Assembly: GCA_000827205.1 (NCBI GenBank)
Contig: KN832567.1
Span: 16,201 to 80,200, forward strand
DNA length: 64,000 bases
Direction: 5' to 3'
Source of the DNA: Plicaturopsis crispa FD-325 SS-3
Taxonomy: Eukaryota; Basidiomycota; Agaricomycetes; Amylocorticiales; Amylocorticiaceae
The notes under the pieces were generated by a model, which did not search any database, had not been told where the DNA came from, and was given only the letters and a program-made list of their open reading frames with translations. Below are positions 27,628-39,776 of this stretch, in pieces. Position 1 is the stretch's first letter. The number at the start of each line of letters is the position of its first letter. The position numbers and the translations under genes were made by a program.

Positions 27628-28847
27628 TCACTGTACTTGAATCTGTTCCACCTTCCCACCTGCGTGCTTGACTGTAAGGCTCCCATCCTCGTTCCCAAAA
27701 TACGCCGCTTGCGCCATGTGGCAGAATAAGCCAACTTCGACGACGCCTGTCAGCATCTTGATGCGCGCGAGGATAGAGTACGGGTCCATCATGACCTCCT
27801 TCGCAAACGGCGCATCGATGACGAAGTTACCGTTGTCTGTCACGACAGGCCCGGCCTTCATTGTCGCCATACGGAGCGTGGCGTTTGGCGAGCCGAGCGA
27901 CTGCTGTAGGTTCTGTAGCACTTTTGCGTAGGCGAAGGGCACGACTTCAATAGGGACGCCGGCGAGGAACTGGGATTTGTGTTAGCGACAATCATCCTAC
28001 ATCAGGCAGGAAAAGCATACGTTTGTTCCCAGGACGTCGACATTTTTGCGATAGTCAGCGACGAGGATGAAACTGGAGGACACGGTAAGTTCCGAATGCC
28101 TGATTGCCTAGTAGGCTAAATCCTACACTTTAGCAGCCTCCGCCAGGACTTTCTCGCGAAGATGGCATGCACCCCCTCCTTTGATGCAGTTTAATGATAT
28201 GTCGACTCTGCAAGACAAGTTAAATCAGGTCAAAGCTCATGCCGCAACTACTGGAGACACACTCATCAGCACCATCAATGGTGACGTCTATTGTCGGGTA
28301 CTGGTCGACATCCCCGAGATTCAATTGCGAAGAAACTATGAGTTCTTTCGATTGGAATCCTGTTGGAAGCACAGAGCATATAGGCATCAAGGCCGCACAA
28401 AAAAAAGTTGGTTGCTGACCAGTTGGGATGAAGACCCGATCCTTGTTGACCTCCGGCCCTTGCGAAACAATTCGTTCCACAACGTACGGGACTGTCGAGC
28501 CTGGAGAAGGTCAAAGATGTCGGTCGCCGCATTGTCCATATCCTGAAATGGGAATCGTACCAGATCCAATGCCGATCACCTTATGCTGAGGCTCGACATG
28601 TTTGTCCACTGCAGTCCACGCTGCTAACCGTTTGGATGCTTCGATCACGCTCAACGGTTTGCCCTTGGATGCCAAGGCTAGGGCAACGAATATTCAACCT
28701 AATGCCAATGTGGTATAAACTGTATCACGTACTTGGTGCACGGACGGCGGCGAGCGTCACTGGTTCGGCACCAGGGCGAACGAGGCTCGAGATGGTAGGT
28801 AGCGGAGAGCTGTTTCTCGCAAGTTCGAGATCGTGGTGGTCAGGCAT
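27628..28847 (-). CDS. RKI1: Ribose-5-phosphate isomerase A
   Basis: This enzyme interconverts ribose 5-phosphate and ribulose 5-phosphate in the non-oxidative pentose phosphate pathway. It is multi-exon on the minus strand. Exon 1 begins at ATG 28847 ([12 protein letters not shown]) and joins [18 protein letters not shown]. The ribose-phosphate loop [15 protein letters not shown] is split by an intron whose CAG acceptor restores the whole motif. TIDGADE carries the catalytic acid. The last exons include FILVADYR and [13 protein letters not shown], then [20 protein letters not shown] and the C-terminus KVEQIQVQ. The sites expected to bind substrate are present. The start exon is inferred from frame and splice fit because the exon carrying the family core has no ATG. 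Confidence 0.85.
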
Positions 28848-29602
28848 CACAGCGGGTCGGTTTGGCAGTGTATGCAGTGAAAATGAGTGGCCAGGTCAGT
28901 GTTATTAGATGAGAGCAGGATGAGGAAAGCCGTGGACATGCGCTACTTATCGAAAACTACGATGTGGAGTGGATACGAAGAAATGCATTCCCGAAGTTCG
29001 ACGCACCTGGAGCTCTGATTCCCGTCTGTCTTTTGAGGTAAAGACATGTTCAGCTTGTGTGGTATCACCCAGACTCTTGTGCTATTTGGATGTAAGTCGC
29101 AGCGAGCGGCAAAGGCTGGTGCACGAGCTCGCAGCTCACGTCGGCCGACGCAGGCCAGCATCAATTGCGACGGAGTCTGACGGACTCAGTTGACGGAAAT
29201 TACAGATCGACCACTTGGCACATGCACGGATATCCGGAAACAGCTTTCCTTCAAATCCTTGGGCATTCCACAGCTTCAAAGTATACTGCACATTACAGGC
29301 TCGCAGGTGCCTACGATAGAACCCTGCAGCCGCTCTATACGGTTATGGCGGTCTACAGGAGACATTACAAGTCCAACAAGAATCCAGGCGCGCCCATTTA
29401 GGTACATAAGTGGGCGCGCCTCAATTTCTGTACTCGATGAAGGCCATACTCGCACTCCGAAAACACTCCCTTAAAAGTGTCTCCGAGTCTCCGACTGTCT
29501 CCTGATAACTGGGTTTGCAGATGTCGGTGTCCTTCACAATGACATGAAATGTTACACGAGAAACACACCTACTCTATATCGCTCTATATTGACCGACGCA
29601 TA
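28848..29602. other. Intergenic region with a GC-rich 11-bp hairpin
   Basis: No gene was recognised. A perfect inverted repeat AGGCGCGCCCA (29386-29396) / TGGGCGCGCCT (29411-29421) with a 14-base loop stands out from its AT-richer surroundings. It lies about 180 bp before the TFB5 pseudogene. Confidence 0.5.
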
Positions 29603-29824
29603 GACTTGGCTGTGAAACAAATTCTGCTTTCCATGAATGCTTCATCATCAAGGACCTAACGACTTGCACGTCCTCACCAAGGCTGACGAAGGGTGCCGTG
29701 TTCGGAAGCTCGAGATCTCGACACGGACGTGAACTTTGTCGCCGCTCGAAACATAAAAACTGAACTTGAGTACTCTGATCAACAGCCAGAGAAGAACACG
29801 TACAGCTCGGCGAGTCGGTCATAG
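29603..29824 (+). pseudogene. Decayed copy of TFIIH subunit TFB5
   Basis: The copy aligns with the intact TFB5 gene at 48516-48775. It has AVKQILLSMN, a short deletion, then FIIKDL, a frame slip, HVLTKADEG, and after a gap EKNTYS at its end. The space between the two matching parts is close to exon-intron-exon length, so it looks like a DNA-level duplicate that kept the intron rather than a processed retrocopy (inference). Deletions and frame breaks leave no usable reading frame. The host TFIIH complex would use the intact gene. Confidence 0.7.
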
Positions 29825-30969
29825 GTGTTTGCATATAAGCAGCCGACTATAGGGCTCGCCCCAGGGAGGGCGAATGTTCTCGGTTTGTCTACCTAGTCTC
29901 CTATGAGAGTGAGCTTGGTCGGGGGCTGGGCTTCCTCGTACCAGCACCAGCTGTCCGATGCGCAAAGGATGGTTGCGCCCTCCACGAAGAGCGCGGCGAT
30001 GTCAAGGCGCATCACAGCAATCCCTGCCAGATCGCGTAGGACCATGATGTCGTCCTGACCATCAACTTGGCCGGAGTGCGTCTAGACCGCAATTGCATAG
30101 GAGAACGACGTGGCTGCTTGGGCTCTACCTAGAAGACATTGAAAGGGAGACGGACGTTTGAGTTGCAATGCCGAAGGCGAAGGAGTCGGTCGAGAGCGGG
30201 AACCATAAATGTGGTGAGCGCTCGCGCAGGCCAAACGATCGGTCCTACCAAGAGGCAACGACATAGGACTCTGGGACACTAGTACTGTCAGCGAGTCTGG
30301 CGCAGCCGCGCAACAATTGGCGCGTACCATGCATATGTGGTCCAGAGGGATCAAAAGAGCCGTTGGTAGAAGACCCGCGCAAGGGGGCACATCTGGAGAC
30401 CATGCTTGAGCAAATGTTAGCAAATGTTAGCAAGCTAATACGCTGCAGTGCTCGCGGTTGCAGCAGGAGCTGCTTTCAACCTGGGTCCGAAGCACCGCAA
30501 TCACGGATAGAGCCAGCGTTTCTTTCACCCTTCGAGCAGGTAACCAAGATCGAAGCATTGGGCCCACCAGAGGAATCAGCCCACTCCTCGGGCATGCCAA
30601 TTGAAATATTGATTATTGATGAGAGGCTATACTTCAAATTCTTAAATCCCCAAGCATGTGAGAAGGACGACGTACTACTTGGTGAAAAGTCTCGATACTA
30701 GACAACCATCAGAGTGAGACGACGGATATTGGCACATTGTCCAAGGAGATGTCTCGATGTAGTATGTACGGAAAGCAGAGTTATAACAGTGTACACGGAC
30801 GACCACCAGGAAATTCAACGCCGGAGACGGAAGGTTCAAAGAAAATGAATTTGAACTCCACGTGGAATTCTACGTCTACCGTCGCCTTTTACCCTCGTCT
30901 TCCTGATGCCCTCGCTTGAATCCTTCGCAAAGGTCTGTCGCCAACGAAATATTCTCTTTGTTCCCAACC
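29825..30969. other. Gene-poor stretch with a possible minus-strand coding remnant
   Basis: On the minus strand about 30100-29880 reads GQVDGQDDIMVLRDLAGIAV, then MRLDIAALFVEGATILCASD, then SWCWYEEAQPPTKLTLIG. This is protein-like, but no start, splice partner or family was recognised. It may be a fragment of a lost gene. The words AGCAAATGTT repeat at 30410-30430. Otherwise nothing is seen up to the next gene. Confidence 0.35.
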
Positions 30970-32591
30970 ATGAGCTCTGACCGTACCGACAAGGCTTCGT
31001 TCGGTACTGCAGCAGGCCTGACAACAGTTGGTGCGCATAAACGATAGACTCGCTCAATTTCGATGGCTCACGCGTTCTGCAGGCCTCGGTTTGCTATGGT
31101 ACGGCCAGAACTTCCTCATCTACCCTTCCGCGTTCCCGCCAGGCTCGCGTACCGGTGTGTAATCATCTTTCCTCGCCGAAACGCATGTCCCAAAACGCGT
31201 GGTTACAGAGGTACCAGTCCCAACCGATTACGACTTGCCTCATGAGGACCTCGAGCTCGAGACTCCGGATAAAGTGCTCATTCGGTCGTACCTCCTCGTG
31301 CAGCGGAAAGACATAGGACATGCAGCAGTGGCGCCTCAGACGGATGCTCAGACAGATGAAGAGGTGGGTGGCATTTGATCGCGTGCATGCGTAATTCGAC
31401 GCGCTTCATTCTTGAACGTGTTTGGATGTGCCTTCTGCACGGACACGCAAGATTTCTACTCGCTGAGGCTATACTCAACGTCTGTAAACGCGCTCATAGT
31501 TCGCAGCAACACGACCAACAGTGATCATGTTTCATGGGAATGGTGGAAACCATGGCCATCGTCTACCGCTCGCACGGGTCTTTTACAAGAAAATGAGGTG
31601 CAATGTGCTGATGCTAAGCTATCGCGGGTATACTCTCTCATCCTCTACGCGTCTTCGCATCTAATCAGCTCTTATGCGCTAGATATGGCTTGTCTGAGGG
31701 CTCGCCGTCTGAGAAAGGTTGTTATCTTTGCGCCCTTACCACGACAGGAATATAAGCTGAATGCGAATTCTATTACAGGACTTAAGATTGACGCGCAGAC
31801 CGCGCTTGACTACCTAACATCACACCCTTGTTTTTCTCAAACTGCTATTGTGCGCTACTTCTCTATGTCAATCCATCTGCCGCTTATTTGTTCTCCAGAT
31901 CCTGTACGGCCAATCCATTGGTGGTGCAGTCGCTATCGACCTCGCTTCTCGTAATCCATCCAAAGTATGTACTCCACTAAGATAACCGCGGATTTTTGAT
32001 CCCTCTATACTAACGATAAGTGTCACAGATCCGCGCGTTGATTGTCGAGAATACATTTCTGTCACTCCCGCAACTGATCCCTCACGCCCTCCCATTGTTG
32101 TCGCCATTTTCTTGGCTGTGTCACCAGAAGTGGGACTCGGCGTCCAAAGTAAGTTGTATACCCGTAATGCATTATTTACCCTGGTCGAATGCTAATCTGT
32201 CAATGTCAACTTTCAAGTTACACCTTATCCCCAAGGAAACACCGGTCCTAATGCTCAGCGGTGCTCGCGATGAAGTCGTGCCAGCCTCGCAAATGCGCGA
32301 TCTATGGGACCTCTTCCTCTCAACCCGAGGAGTCCATGGTGCTTCTAGTGCCAAAGCTGGATCCGGCTCCAGTGCAGAAGAAGCCGGGGAGACAGGCTTT
32401 GCGGCGAGCCTAGGTAGCAGTAAATTCGTGCAATTCGAGCGTGGCTCACATAGTAAGTTCCTTACACTGCAACACGCCTGTTTGAAGGAAAACTGTGATT
32501 TATAACGAATACAGATGATACGTGTGTCCAGCAGGGGTACTGGCAGGCCGTAGAAGATTTTGTCCGTGCCCTCAACGCGCCGCGGTCGTAA
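30970..32591 (+). CDS. Alpha/beta hydrolase, ABHD13/BEM46 type
   Basis: This is a serine hydrolase of the membrane-associated ABHD13/Bem46 group; its substrate is unknown. It is multi-exon from ATG 30970 (MSSDRTDKASFGTAAGLTT). An early segment reads GLLWYGQNFLIYPSAFPPGS, as in the family, then THVPKRVVTEVPVPTDYDLP. The oxyanion region is TVIMFHGNGGNHGHRLPLAR, followed by NVLMLSYRGYG(L)SEGSPSEKG over two introns. The nucleophile elbow is LYGQSIGGAVAIDLA, the catalytic Asp is in SGARDEVVP and the His in FERGSHND at a splice junction. The protein ends FVRALNAPRS. A Ser/Gly/Ala insertion sits between Asp and His. All three catalytic residues are present. Confidence 0.85.
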
Positions 32592-34097
32592 GCCGCCTGT
32601 GCGTTTTGGGCCCTCGTCGTTCCTTGTACTTCCCCCCCCCTCTCCTCTGGACATTTGGCGTTCCTGGCATTATACAATACCGTCTTCTACGCGTAATACA
32701 ACGTTTTCCAAATCTAGACATACGCCGTCGACAAGGTAGTGTCCGAATCATTTCTCAAACGCTAATCCTCTTTCTGTGATGCTCTTGACTCGCAGTACAT
32801 GCGTGGGTGTTACGTGCAATCTGTATGTAGTGCCCAGCTTGGAGCATGAAGATGCCTTTCCCAAATTCCCGTCCGGGGCGGCGGGCCCCAGCTGGCCGGG
32901 GGCCCTAGGCGTTTGCCGTTGATATGCGTTGTTTGGCACTATCTTTGTGGTCAAACAACCGCTGGTTCTGCCGCGAGATCCCGGCTTCGCCGGACGAAAT
33001 GCGATGGAAACTTGAACTTGTCAAAGTTGAACTCCCTGCCACTTGAACTTCAAGACATCCTGCCTCCGAGTCCTCGATCTCGGTCAATACGACGCCTGGG
33101 CCTGAACAGTTCCGCGCAGCCCAGTGAATGTCAAACCACTACTTCAAAGTACGGACCGGAAAAAAGTTAGGAAGGGTAGGTGTTGATTGTCGACAAACAC
33201 ATCACGTTTCAGTAAATTTCAGTACCCCTGCTTGAGGCGACAGCTTGGCTCGGCTCCCCAACATCATGGCCAACAACTTGAACTCGAGCTTGAACTCGCT
33301 CGCCCACCGCCGCCCGACGCCTTTCACTACTGCACAGTCTGCACTGCGGAACTGACGAAGATGCGATGTCGTGCTCGACCCGTTCCCCACTCCGCCTCCG
33401 CCCGGCCTTCGATGCGCTCATACAACTATGAGCTGGATCGTCCAAGCCCTCCCCTTCTGATGTTTGTCGCCTTTGGTAGCGCTCAGGCCAACGAACATGA
33501 AACAAACCACGTCCGGGACGCGGTATGCGGCGGGTGTGAGTTTGGTACGAAGTTGCAATCGGAATCATTATTGAAAGCGGAAAGAAGCATCCACTATCGC
33601 CCGATACTTTGATGTCTTAAATTTCTTGCTTCTTTTCGCTCCACAAACGACTACCTATAAACTCCTTGCCTGATGTGGAATGACTTGGAATTACAACATC
33701 GGACGCTGTAATGGCCTCATCTGTATCGCCGAGGCCAACTGGGACTCGGAGACAAGTTTCAGAGTCAAACTGGTTGAAGCAGAGCACCAAGTATTCGGTG
33801 GAGGTCCAGCACAGAGGATCAAACGTAGTAGACGCGGATGCAGACATTAAGGTGAGGAGAGACACATAACGGCGCCTGCTTGCAGTACTCACTGCCGCTG
33901 TCAGACTCACTCACATACACAGTATGTAACGGAACGGGGCTTCCTCTTGTAAAATTTTCGCTCCACGTTCTGATTTATCGATACAATTCACATCTTCCCG
34001 ATCGCTTGGGGTCTTGAGCCGGACTGATTCACCCATCTGTGTTTCACGAACTCCAGAACTTTCACAACATCAACTTCTGGCGCAGAGGCCCCACCGC
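32592..34097. other. Intergenic region, no convincing gene
   Basis: About 1.5 kb with no conserved coding sequence. Short CTTGAACT(C/T) words recur at 33010-33050 and 33275-33300. A 66-97 aa minus-strand open frame (33617-33910) has ordinary composition but no recognised family. Confidence 0.4.
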
Positions 34098-34104
34098 TAT
34101 AAAG
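34098..34104 (+). promoter_or_regulatory. TATA box of secreted gene A
   Basis: TATAAAG sits 121 bp before the start codon within CCGCTATAAAGTCCTGCG. The same sequence lies at the same spacing before the paralogue B, so promoter and gene were duplicated together. Confidence 0.7.
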
Positions 34105-34218
34105 TCCTGCGCGTCTGCGGTATGTTTTCCATCGACTTACTGTCATCTGCCTCTTCTCCCCCTTCTCTACTCCCAACCTCCCCACGTCTCGCCAGACACC
34201 CCCACAATCTTTACAAAA

Positions 34219-35114
34219 ATGCACTCTTTTGCCTCCATCTCCTTCATCGCGACCCTCGCTCTCGGTGCCTTCGCGCGCCCCCTCGCACCCGTCTCCGGCG
34301 CCCTCAACACTGTTGAGGGTCTCGCAGGTGGTATCGTTGGTCGCCAGATTCCCGCCGTTGGTGGGGTTGTAAACACCGTCGAGGGTGTTGCCGGTGGTGT
34401 CGTCGGCACTGCCACGGGTCTTGTCGGTGGCATCCTTGGTCGCGACGCCACTGTCGACGGCGCAGTCGCTACTGTCGAGGGTGTAGTCGGTGGCGTTGTC
34501 CCCCGTGATGCTCCCCGCAGCTTGGCCGTCATCCTGACCGATGTGCAGTCGAAGGTTACCCCTCTTACCCAGACCCTCAGTGAGTGCAGTCGATGTCTTT
34601 CGGTCGGGCGTTTTCTGACGGATTGCTCGCAGCTTTCCTCACATCTCAGAACGCGACCAAGGAGGTCATCACCCCCATCACCGACAGCCTTAAGGCGATC
34701 CTCGGTGGCGCCGTCACTGAGATCAACGGTCTCGTTGGCCAGCCGATCAGCGTGATCAAAGCTGCTGTTGACCCCACCGTCCAGGCCACTGAGCAGGATC
34801 TTGCCAAGATCGTTGCCGATGTCATCTGCGTTATCGTCACCGCTCTCGGTGCCGTCCTGAAGATCGCTGGTGCAGACGTTGACGCCCTCAAGCCCATTCT
34901 CGCTAGCGTCGGGTAAGTGGCCTCACTCGCCGGCGGTGAATCTGTCCTCATTCCGCATAATTTTAGCACGCTTGTCGGCCAGCTCCTCGCGACTGTCCTC
35001 CACGTTCTCAGCGACTTGTTGGCCCTCATTATCCCCCTTGTCAAGGAGGTCGTCCCCATCCTCCTCAACCTCAACATCTCTTCCGTCCTGTCGATCCTCG
35101 GCATTCAGCTTTGA
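34219..35114 (+). CDS. Secreted Gly/Val-rich protein A, repeat-bearing, function unknown
   Basis: There are three exons: 34219-34579, 34633-34912 and 34967-35114 (262 aa). A signal peptide (MHSFASISFIATLALGAFA) leads into three imperfect repeats starting TVEG and rich in Gly/Val (TVEGLAGGIVGRQIPAVGG, TVEGVAGGVVGTATGLVGG, TVEGVVGGVVPRD). Next is a helical domain (ILTDVQSKVTPLTQTL, TFLTSQNATKEVITPI, TEINGLVGQPI), then a very hydrophobic C-terminus (LLALIIPLVKEVVPILLNL ... SILGIQL). The middle resembles secreted helical surface proteins of mushrooms, but no named family is certain. The hydrophobic tail could be a membrane or surface-active segment. Paralogue B is on the opposite strand about 23 kb away. 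Confidence 0.72.
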
Positions 35115-35882
35115 GATATATATGTGCGTTGTACGCGCTCTACGTGTATTTGCCCTCGTACTGACAAGACGACAGACCAGTCTCGAACATACCCCCACCA
35201 CCCCGCTACCTATAATCCGCTGCTCATAAGATGATGACTTTCATGATCTCATGATTGTTATCCTCTCCTACGCCTCTCCCCTTTTCCGAATAGAAATAAT
35301 TGCATCGGGCATGGAAGTGTGATTTCTAAGTTTTGGAAGGTCGCGCGTTAGCGATGTTGAGATGCTACTGTCTGGGATCATTGGAAGAACGGTGTGGTAA
35401 TTGCCAGATGTCGTAAATGCGGCCTGCGCGTACGCGCCCGAGTCGTGGCATTGCGCTCATCCTCAGCGATAAGCAAGGGTCAGACTAGGATAGGTATCCT
35501 AGTCCTGGAGCTTTGGAGGTATTTGTTGTTTCGGCGTACGCTATTTTGGAGGGTTGGCGAAGGGAGACTGCAATGACGCCAGTTTGGTGGACATCGATAT
35601 CGGTCCCTCGAGTGCCCTGCTCCCTAAGTATAATTGTGCTACAGTACTCGAGCTCGTTTACGTGCGAACTGCAAGTACAAATTCAAGGAATATTAATATC
35701 TACTTATCGACTCAGGGGCTTGACGAAGCGCGCAGCCCCTGCAGCTGGGAATGGTGGACGCGACGCGTTGATTTGTGGATTACGATTTGCTGTTGTTGAA
35801 CTTGAAGAGGATCGCGCTAGTACTTTCTCTGTTGACCACCAACACTCCATACGTTTTTGCTTGAGACACGACGAAAGCACTC
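35115..35882. other. 3' flank of gene A, shared with gene B
   Basis: Up to about 35370 the sequence matches the 3' flank of gene B (57620-57880 on the other strand), including GATATATATGTGCGTTGTACGCG-like sequence and TTGCATCGGGC. Beyond that nothing is recognised before the GCP2 gene. Confidence 0.55.
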
Positions 35883-38800
35883 ATGGAACCATATACCCCA
35901 CGTACCAGGACCGGTGGCCGCAAGAAGAACCTGACTCTTTCTGCCAAGGAGTACACAAAGGCAGCATTGGCTCGTTCTCCTGTTCCTGTTCCAACCTAAT
36001 GTCGTGATGCGTTTCACAGATAACGGGTACCATCGCGTCAGTTCGGCGAAATCGAGAGCTTTTGAGGGACGACATCGACGAAGAAGTGCACTCTTCACGA
36101 GACAGTCGTACACGAGGTGTGTCCAATGCATCGTATACATGGATTCGCGCGTTTCTGACTGCACTCGTTGAATGCCAGGCCACAATGAACCCTCCTATAT
36201 CGCCGAAACGTCATTCGTACGCGCCCCGCTGAACTCGCGAGTGAGCTCTGGCTCGGGGGTTCCAAAATCGAAAGGAAAGAGCAAAGAAGAGCCTCTGGAT
36301 CGCATGCCTGTTGATATACAAGAGGCTATCATACTTGAAGACCTGTTATACATTCTGATGGTGAGCAGGAGCCCTGTATATCGAAGCTCGACGCGTCTAT
36401 AATTCATGAAAGGGCATCGAAGGTAGCTATATCACATATCACCCTGAATATTCTCCGGAGGACGACGATCCACTGGAAGGAATCCGATTCGTCGTATCGC
36501 CGGCACTGGGTACGCTTGCGCAGTATGATTCATATCAATTATTGTCTCACAATATCGTTTACTACTCAGATGGCTCGTTGCGCGACTTGGTAGAACGCGT
36601 ACTACCTCTAGGCACATATTATACTGCGATCTCATCATTCATCGAGCATCGAAGCCATCTCGACTACGGTCTCGTCAACCATGCTCTATGTGCCGCTATT
36701 CGCGAAATGCTGAAGGCAAGTCCACATACTTGGTTATAGTCTTTGTCTGACACTCGTTTTCTGCTATAAAGGGTTACCAAACCCTGTTGTCCCAGCTAGA
36801 GCACGCGTTCAACACATCTCCGCAATTTACCCTGCAGAAGCTCTGGTTTTATGTCCACCCCACCGTCCATACGCTCTCGCTAATCTATCAGCTCATCCTA
36901 GAGCTCGGGACTGCCGACGATCCTTCTGCCGATCTCTCCTCCGAGTCTTCTTCACCTAGCACGTCCGACGCCGAAGAAGAGGCTCGTAATGAAGCACTTG
37001 GAATAGGTGGAGCCAAACTCAAGGCTGTTCTGTCAGAGATGGACAAGAACGGTCTGGGATCCTCTGGCAGCAGTGGCATCGCGGTTAAGGGCGGCGAGGT
37101 CCTTACAATGGTCTGGGAGCGAATGCAGAATATGTCGGGAGACCCGAAGGCCAAGGCAGTGTATGGGACGCTATTGCGCGCTTCGGGAAAGCCGTATGTC
37201 GCGATGCTGAGGGTGTGGACAATGACGGGGAGACTGGTGGACCCATACGAGGAATTTTGTGTCAAGGAGAGTAAATTCATCAACCGGGGAATCCTGGAGA
37301 TGGACTACACCGATGAATATTGGGAGCGAAGATACACGGTATGGGGAGGCTACTGTCATCGAGAGTATTGCTGACGCTCTGATGCCAGCTGCGAGATGGT
37401 TCGACATTATCGGACTCAAAGCGACATCAGGCGGGTGTTCCGGCACCAAGAGCAGTCGGTGGTCGCCTACCCGCCGGTGCGTGTGTGCCACCCCTGCTTG
37501 AGGGCTGGAAACACAAAGTTTTACTCGCTGGGAAATACCTCAACGTCATCCGCGAGTGTGGCATTGAGATAAACAGAGATCAAAGCCATCCCGACGATGA
37601 AGAGCTCTCGATGGATGATGAAAAGTATATCGTGGCCAGTCTTTGAATGTCTGTGACGCTGATCGTGCACACCCAGGTTCTATAAATTCATCGAAGGTGC
37701 TTATACGCACGCCAACCGAACGTTGCTCCAACTCCTCCTCAAAGACCAACAGCTCATTCCCCGTCTCCGTTCGCTGAAACGCTACTTCTTCTTGTCCCAG
37801 TCCTCCTTCCTCACACATCTACTCGATCTCTCGGGCTCCGAGCTCGCCAAATCTGCAAAAAACGCATCGGTGGTGAAACTCCAAAGTCTTCTCGACCTCG
37901 CGCTCAATACGGACGCGCACGGAGAAGACATTCTGTACCGAGAAGACGTCAAGGTCACCATGTCTAGCAGTGGGCTGTACGACTGGTTGATGAAAGTCGT
38001 GAGTGTTAGCGGTGTAATCAACGAAGACGGGGACGCGGGGGGCGATGGCGCCCACGATGACCAAAGAAAGAAGAAAGATAAAGGGAAGTCTATAATCGGT
38101 GAGTACCTCGCCTATATTCAGACTCAACCCTCGTATCGAATGCTACTATTAAAGCCATCGACGCCCTAACACTGGACTACAACGTCAAGTTTCCTTTGTC
38201 GCTCGTCATCTCCCGCAAAACCATCCTCCGCTATCAGCTCTTGTTTCGTTTTCTCCTCCATCTCAAGCATGCTGAACAGTCCCTCTCTTCGATGTGGATT
38301 GATCAAAAGTCTGCTCCTTGGCGCCGCCCGGTACCCAACCACCGAGAATTTGATCGCTGGCGACTGCGAGTGTGTCTCCTACGCGCACGCATGCTAGCAT
38401 TCGTGCAGCAAATACTAGCATTCACGACATTCGAGGTGCTGGAGCCCAACTGGCGTAACTTGGAAGCCAAACTCGCCAAGGTGACCACCGTCGACCAGTT
38501 ACTCAGAGACCATGTCGATTTTCTCGACACATGCCTGAAAGAATGCATGCTGACGAGCTCCAAGCTACTGCGCGTAAGTACTAGGGTTCTCACCTCGAGT
38601 CGCTGCCTAACTAATATGTTGCCCGCAGGCTTATTCGCGACTGATCATAACTTGTTCTACCTTCGCCGGATATACGAAGGACTTCATTCGGTCCGCTGAT
38701 CAGGCTTATGCCGCTGCCATGAACGGCGATGCTGATCTCGCGATGGCAAAGCGTTGGGATTTCCTTGGGAAGTTTGAGACACATTTCAATCATTGGTAAG

Positions 38801-39029
38801 TACATCATTTTGGCGAATGTTCGAGACATGCCTAACATGTACCTCCCCGCTATTCAGGTTTCAGGTGCGCTGCTCCCCTCTATCCAACTTATGCTTTGTT
38901 AACGGGCGGTGCGTTCGCTTCTTTCTAACCCAGAACCACCTTGATTGCGTACAGTTCTACGCTTCGAGTGAGAACGTATCGTTACTACCTCTCGTAGTGC
39001 GCCTCAACAGCATCAAGGCAATGTCATAG
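35883..39029 (+). CDS. Gamma-tubulin complex component 2 (GCP2/Spc97/Alp4)
   Basis: This is a core subunit of the gamma-tubulin small complex that nucleates microtubules at spindle pole bodies. It is multi-exon from ATG 35883 (MEPYTPRTRTGGRKKNLTL). The N-terminal GRIP1 part includes LRDLVERVLPLGTYYTAISS, YGLVNHALCAAIREML, QTLLSQLEHAF and LQKLWFYVHPTVHTLSLIY. GCP2-type motifs follow: LVDPYEEFCVKES, MDYTDEYWERRYT, VPPLLEGWKHKVLLAGKYL, NVIRECG. The GRIP2 part contains FYKFIEGAYTHANRTLLQLL, YNVKFPLSLVISRKTILRY, QLLFRFLLHLKHAEQSL and HVDFLDTCLKECML. The C-terminal exons after 38780 are spliced with less certainty, and the stop at 39027 may be followed by another exon. GCP2 rather than GCP3 is chosen from the YGLVNHAL and GKYLNVIRECG motifs. 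Confidence 0.88.
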
Positions 39030-39776
39030 CGGCGCTTCGGACCATCCGGACTGATCGTCGAGATCGAGACTGGACGTCAGCAGTATCTGCACTGTTGTGA
39101 CGCTGAATCCCTGGCTTCTTTTATCGTTCCATAATGCGCGTCTCTGTACTTTTTGCGTACTAAATGATGATCGATTTGTTTCGTCTAGGTGTGGTTGGTC
39201 CAATGAGTTTCCTAGGGCGTCCATCCTGCGCACGCACTTGCGGGCATGCTTATATGCAAGATGGGTGACGGGGCCGCTTATTCGAACAGATCGTGCCCCG
39301 GGGTCTTAGGTGGCACGGCGTTGTGGGATACGCTTGTGCCGGCACAAGATTTGCGCGAGGTGTGTTCGCCGTGGTCGATGGTAGGCTGCCTGGTCATGCA
39401 AATAGAGCAGAACCTGGCAAGTTGTCTTCTCTTTATCATGCTCTTCAGCAACACGATTTCTGATATATAATGCTCATTCAGGCGGAACTCAATCTTCCTT
39501 CCCGAAAGCACGTCCCGTGCATTGAACACGGGTGGTAGTACCGGGGCCCTGCAACTTGGGCGAAGAGCAGCCGTGGATAACTCGGGGGCAACAAAATGAC
39601 CGCCACACGAGTACGACTTGAACCAGGGAGCAGTGAATTGCAGCGTCTGAACCTGATGAATTTGATATGACTTCGAAGTTTACTGGTATACGGTATGTAC
39701 GCATATATGTAATTGAATGATGAACCTGACTTGGTATTACAAGTTATCCGTAGATTAGCAGACGGGAAATCAAAAT
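39030..39776. other. Intergenic region, no recognised gene
   Basis: The first 100 bp continue protein-like on the plus strand (GLIVEIETGRQQYLHCCDAE) and could be a further GCP2 exon or fossil sequence. The remainder shows nothing recognisable. Confidence 0.35.

Noticed and set aside
33617-33910. 97-codon minus-strand frame
   Set aside because: No conserved motif, no splice partner and ordinary intergenic composition.
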